A stretch of DNA of 37,826 bases, from the NCBI RefSeq assembly GCF_001433875.1, contig NZ_AZCR01000008.1:1-37826 (forward strand), read 5' to 3'. The translations under genes were made by a program, and so were the position numbers. The DNA is from Lactobacillus delbrueckii subsp. delbrueckii DSM 20074 = JCM 1012. Its GTDB lineage: Bacteria > Bacillota > Bacilli > Lactobacillales > Lactobacillaceae. This document shows positions 34,659 to 37,826 of this stretch, piece by piece. The notes beneath the pieces are model-generated. The model was not told the origin of the DNA, did no database searches, and worked only from the letters and a program-made list of their open reading frames with translations. Position 1 is the first letter of the stretch, and the number at the start of each line of letters is the position of its first letter.

Positions 34659-35771
34659 CTATTCCTTCCGTTCAGTCCACTTGATCCCCATCAAAGAGAT
34701 GTTTTCCGGATGCTCGCACTTGATTTCCAGTGGCGCCCCCTGGTAGTAAAGGGCGTTGGCCACTAAACGGGCATCATTGTCGACCAGAACCGGACAGTTT
34801 TGCGGGTCAAATTGCAGGTTCCGCCCCTTCAATACCGCCTGGTCGACCAGGAAGATGAAGTAAGGGTAGTCGCCATTGCCGGAGAAAGTCACTAAGCTGC
34901 CGTCCATAAAGCTTTTGCCTTCCAGGCTGGCCGCGGCCGCGATCTGCACATTGGACAAAAAGCTCTGGCTCTCCCCCCGGGCTTGGAAATTGTAGAGCTG
35001 GCTGTTCTGCATTAGCAAGTGGCAGTGGTCTTCGATGGCCAATTGACTGGGCATTTGACTCTCCAGGATGTTCAACCAGCATTCGCCCCGGGCATAAAGG
35101 CTGTAGTCCCGGTTAAGAAAACGGCAGGCGTAAACGTTGACCCAGCTCTTGCCGCCTAAGTTAAGGTTGCCGATGGCGGAGTTATTGATGTTTAATTCAA
35201 TGTTGCTGGAATCAAAGCTGTTGACCGTCCCCCGGATCTCAGAGTTATTAATGATGGCCGTCCCAGTCCCTTCCAAAGAGATGGTGCCGAATTTTTCTGA
35301 TTCATAGTCCAGCAGGCAGTCCGCCATTTCCAGGCGGAAATTGGCTTTTTCAAAAAAGGACAGGGTCCCGTTGAGCAGACGGCAGGAGTACATCTCCACC
35401 GTGTCCTGGCCGTTGACGGAAATCGTAGTCGTCTTGCTGCCGGTCCCGGTCAAGACACAGCCGCGCAGGATCAGATAGCTGTTGGTCTCTTCCGGCAAAT
35501 CCAGGGTATTTACGTCCCCGTAAGGTTCCAGGGTCAAGTTCTCAAAAACCACCCGGGAGCTGTTTTCACCGATGGAGAAAAAGCTGCGGATCCGGGTGTC
35601 TTCCGGACTGGCCCCCAGGCCCTTGATGGTCACGTCTTCTAATAGCCGGCCCCGGGGCCAAACGTAATAGCCGGGCTCCAGCAGCAGATAGTCCCCCGGC
35701 TCCATGTCGAGCATGGCCCGGTGCCAGGTCATTTCACCGCTGCCGCTGCCAACTTTGATGTATTTGCTCAT
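34659..35771 (-). CDS. Uncharacterised right-handed beta-helix protein, copy A
   Basis: The 370-residue protein begins SKYIKVGSGSGEMTWHRAML, DMEPGDYLLLEPGYYVWPRG and RLLEDVTIKGLGASPEDTRI, matching copy B position by position. Repeated rungs follow, for example NNSEIRGTVNSFDSSNIELN, NNSAIGNLNLGGKSWVNVY, ESQMPSQLAIEDHCHLLMQ and NSQLYNFQARGESQSF. There is no export signal or anchor. A GGAGG site precedes ATG at 35771, and a TACAAT -10 lies at 35802-35807 without a clear -35. It is the first gene of the pair and follows the oppA-type terminator. Such folds often bind or modify sugars or act as adhesion and scaffold proteins, but no catalytic set is visible here. Confidence 0.8.
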   Translation of the reverse strand: MSKYIKVGSGSGEMTWHRAMLDMEPGDYLLLEPGYYVWPRGRLLEDVTIKGLGASPEDTRIRSFFSIGENSSRVVFENLTLEPYGDVNTLDLPEETNSYLILRGCVLTGTGSKTTTISVNGQDTVEMYSCRLLNGTLSFFEKANFRLEMADCLLDYESEKFGTISLEGTGTAIINNSEIRGTVNSFDSSNIELNINNSAIGNLNLGGKSWVNVYACRFLNRDYSLYARGECWLNILESQMPSQLAIEDHCHLLMQNSQLYNFQARGESQSFLSNVQIAAAASLEGKSFMDGSLVTFSGNGDYPYFIFLVDQAVLKGRNLQFDPQNCPVLVDNDARLVANALYYQGAPLEIKCEHPENISLMGIKWTERKE

Positions 35772-35851
35772 GTCCGCCTCCTGGTCAAAAAACTAAATAC
35801 TATTGTACCCGCTATACGGGCAAAATAGTTGAAGAATGCTTCTTTTTTCGC

Positions 35852-35896
35852 AAAAAAGCCGTCAGTTTCTTCCTTATTGAAAGAAACTGGCAGCTT
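35852..35896 (-). terminator. Terminator after the peptide-binding lipoprotein gene
   Basis: AAAAGCTGCCAGTTTCTTT and AAGAAACTGACGGCTTTTTT (minus strand) form a long stem with an 8-nt loop and a T-run, about 20 bp after the stop at 35917. Confidence 0.9.
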
Positions 35897-35916
35897 TTAC
35901 CGGTTTAAAACTTGTT

Positions 35917-37524
35917 TTACTTAATCTTGACGTCCCAGTAGTAGGCAACCGTCCCGTAAGGAGACAGGCGGAAGCCGGTCACCTTGGACTTAAGCAGGTA
36001 GGAAAACCCGGCTTGGTAGAGCGGTGCCGCGAAAGCATCCTTTTGGATCAATTGCTTTTCGGCGGCGATCAAGCTGGCCTGCCGCTTGGCTGGCTGGGTG
36101 GCGTAAGTGCTCTTTGCCTGGTTGATTTCCTTCCAGAAAGTGCTGTTCTTGTAGTCACTTTCCAGGTTGAAGAGGCCACCGATGGTCAAGTAGTCGATCG
36201 GATCCTGGAAGCTTGGCTGCCAAGTCCCGTAAACCATGTCAAAGTTGTGCTTGCTCGTGTCCGCCAAACGGGACTTCAGCGGAATTGACCGCAACTTAAC
36301 GGTCAAGCCCGGCAGGTTCTTCATCAAGTTGCTCTGCAGGTATTCGCCTACCCGCTTGGAAGCGTCCATGTCACTGGTTAACAGTTCGATGGTGATCTTG
36401 GACTTGCCCAGCTGCTTTTTAGCCAAAGCCCATTCCTTTTGGGCCTGCTTAAGATTGTAGGTCATCAGCTTGCCGGCACTGGCCCGGTAGTCCTTGCCGT
36501 TTTCATCGTAGATGAAGTCACTGGCTACTAAACCTTGGGCCGCCTTGCCTGAATGCAGAACCGTCTTCACTAATTCCTGCTTGTTCACGCCCAGGCTGAT
36601 TGCCCGGCGGACGTGGACATTACCAGTAGTCTTGCGCTTCAAGTTAAAGACCATGTAGCCGTTGGTCGGCGTGGTCTTCGTGTGGTAGTCGGCGTTCTTT
36701 TCATACTGCTTGACGTAGTCATAATCAACTGGCACATAGTCCAGCTGCCCGCCCTTATAGAGGTTGAGGCCGGTAGAGGTAGTCTTGATGACCTGGACCT
36801 TGACCGCGCTCAAGCTGACTGACTTGGCATTCCAGTAAGTCTTGTTCTTCTTCAAAGTCCACTTGAGATTGGACCCGGTCCATTGGCTGACAGTAAATGG
36901 CCCGTTGTAAACCAGCTTGCTGGAACTGGTCCCGTAGCTGGACCCGTACTTTTTGACGATCTTCGTGTCCTGCGGGTAGAATTGGGCCCCGGTCAAAAGA
37001 TCCGGCAGGTACTGAATCGGATTTTCCAAAGTAATCTGCAGCTTGTACTTGCCCAAGGCCTTGATGCCCAGGCTAGACACCTTCTTCTTGCCGGCCACGA
37101 TGTCCGTCCCGTTCTTGATCACCTGGTAGCTGTCGCTGTCCAGGGAATCGTTCTTCGGGTCAACCGTCCGCCGCCAAGCAGTGACGTAGTCCTGGGCCAT
37201 TACCGGGGTCCCGTTAGACCACTTGGCATTTTTCCTAAGGGTAAAAGTGTAAACCTTTTGATCCTTGGACTTGGTCACCTTGACCGCCCCGGCCAACCGG
37301 GCCTGCCCCTTTTTGTCAAAGCGGTAGAGCCCTTCCATGGAGTTCTGCAGGGTTTCAGAGCTGATGGTGTCCCCGTACTTGCTGGAGTCCAGGGTACTGA
37401 TTTCCCCGGTTACGGCTGTCTTCATCACCTGCTTGGAGCTGGAAGCCCCCTTGTTTTGCCCGCAAGCTGTCAAAAGCGCGGCCGTTGCCAAAATTGTTAC
37501 TGAAGCAATCTTTTTCTTATGCAT
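35917..37524 (-). CDS. Oligopeptide ABC transporter substrate-binding lipoprotein (OppA-type)
   Basis: The 535-residue protein has a type II signal peptide with lipobox LLTAC (Cys21) and the SBP_bac_5 fold: ISTLDSSKYGDTISSETLQN, YTFTLRKNAKWSNGTPVMAQ, DYVTAWRRTVDPKN, VHVRRAISLGVNKQELVKTV. It is attached outside the membrane and delivers peptides to an Opp-type permease. No permease or ATPase gene is adjacent, so it is an orphan binding protein serving a transporter encoded elsewhere. Its own promoter and terminator make it monocistronic. Confidence 0.93.
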   Translation of the reverse strand: MHKKKIASVTILATAALLTACGQNKGASSSKQVMKTAVTGEISTLDSSKYGDTISSETLQNSMEGLYRFDKKGQARLAGAVKVTKSKDQKVYTFTLRKNAKWSNGTPVMAQDYVTAWRRTVDPKNDSLDSDSYQVIKNGTDIVAGKKKVSSLGIKALGKYKLQITLENPIQYLPDLLTGAQFYPQDTKIVKKYGSSYGTSSSKLVYNGPFTVSQWTGSNLKWTLKKNKTYWNAKSVSLSAVKVQVIKTTSTGLNLYKGGQLDYVPVDYDYVKQYEKNADYHTKTTPTNGYMVFNLKRKTTGNVHVRRAISLGVNKQELVKTVLHSGKAAQGLVASDFIYDENGKDYRASAGKLMTYNLKQAQKEWALAKKQLGKSKITIELLTSDMDASKRVGEYLQSNLMKNLPGLTVKLRSIPLKSRLADTSKHNFDMVYGTWQPSFQDPIDYLTIGGLFNLESDYKNSTFWKEINQAKSTYATQPAKRQASLIAAEKQLIQKDAFAAPLYQAGFSYLLKSKVTGFRLSPYGTVAYYWDVKIK

Positions 37525-37620
37525 CGTTTAATCTCCCGAGAGTTTACTTGTCTAGTCTAATCTAATCTATCTTACTTGCATTTATTAAACTTACTAAAAG
37601 TAACCAACAACTTACTTTTC

Positions 37621-37649
37621 AGTATAGCAAGTAATACTAAGAATGTACA
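37621..37649 (-). promoter_or_regulatory. Promoter of the oppA-type gene
   Basis: TGTACA, a 17-nt spacer and TATACT on the minus strand give a leader of about 90 nt before ATG at 37524. The leader contains a TCTAA-type direct repeat (37552-37571 region). The rest of the gap up to the IS end at 37752 is AT-rich without genes. Confidence 0.55.
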
Positions 37650-37751
37650 TCATTACTTATGAAAGAAATCTTTTTCTTTTAAAATTATTTTTTCATATGT
37701 TTTTAAGCGCTTCTTCTGGCCAAAAACTATTTTTCTTTTTTCGGGTTGATG

Positions 37752-37826
37752 TGACCCCCAAAATTGGGACAATTTAGTATTACGCCGTTAAGGTTGTTAA
37801 AACATGATTCCGATATTCAATCGGGG
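37752..37826 (-). mobile_element. End of a second IS3-family element, cut by the window edge
   Basis: The sequence from 37752 (TGACCCCCAAAATTGGGACA) looks like an IS terminal repeat and is followed at 37780 by the 3' end of a transposase frame. The element lies about 230 bp upstream of the oppA-type gene. Its other end and target duplication are outside the window. Confidence 0.65.
37780..37826 (-). CDS. IS3-family transposase OrfB, C-terminal 15 codons only
   Basis: The minus strand reads PIEYRNHVLTTLTA and a stop at 37780-37782. The S/T-P-I/V-E-Y-R ending is the usual C-terminus of IS3-family OrfB. It differs from the OrfB at 1990-2808 (PVKYRDRVMATI), so this is a different IS. The catalytic domain is outside the window. 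Confidence 0.6.
   Translation of the reverse strand, partial: PIEYRNHVLTTLTA

Noticed and set aside
33577..35771. Beta-helix pair as pectate lyases or secreted adhesins
   Set aside because: No signal peptide, wall anchor or lyase catalytic Asp/Arg pattern is visible.

Overview
The window looks like chromosomal DNA of a low-GC-phylum lactic acid bacterium with a rather GC-rich genome, most likely Lactobacillus delbrueckii (subsp. bulgaricus or lactis). This is an inference from protein sequence style, GC-rich codon use, the pcrA-ligA-camS-gatCAB-dagK gene order and the number of freshly broken genes. No database search was run. Almost every gene lies on the minus strand; only two decayed genes at the left end lie on the plus strand.

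Left end (1-3470): a scrap of an Rgg-type regulator; a TetR repressor gene with a nonsense codon, divergent from a frameshifted membrane-protein gene with a 28-bp palindromic operator between them; and a 1496-bp IS3-family element (1953-3448) inserted into the loop of a transcription terminator, with a TAA target duplication.

3477-6735: an FNR/FLP-type regulator, a RIC/hemerythrin-like small protein, an HMA metallochaperone and an unusual P1B-type metal ATPase (CPG in the ion-binding helix, HEGS near the C-terminus). Two promoters here each carry an FNR-type box exactly 22 nt upstream of the -10 hexamer, so the regulator probably drives both parts of its own cluster. This is the most coherent regulatory finding in the window.

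6809-11271: a protein with a canonical EF-hand loop preceded by an odd repeat-rich leader, a doubly frameshifted GNAT acetyltransferase, an rRNA m5U methyltransferase lacking all four iron-sulfur cysteines, a TMEM175-type channel, and dagK. 11307-19928 is the conserved housekeeping operon pcrA-ligA-camS-gatC-gatA-gatB running into dagK: DNA repair/replication, a lipoprotein, and tRNA-Gln/Asn amidation.

20018-27436: a GH73 hydrolase and an ECF S component, tRNA-Leu(AAG), sprT, a decayed ABC transporter, a P-type cation ATPase preceded by a probable yybP-ykoY manganese riboswitch with a competing terminator, and nadE. 27494-32646 is a five-gene cell-surface glycopolymer operon (TagB/F-like transferase, Wzx-like flippase, TagA, GT4, GT32). 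32809-37524 holds a GntR/HutC regulator, a tandem pair of uncharacterised cytoplasmic beta-helix proteins, and an OppA-type lipoprotein. The right edge cuts into a second IS3-family element.
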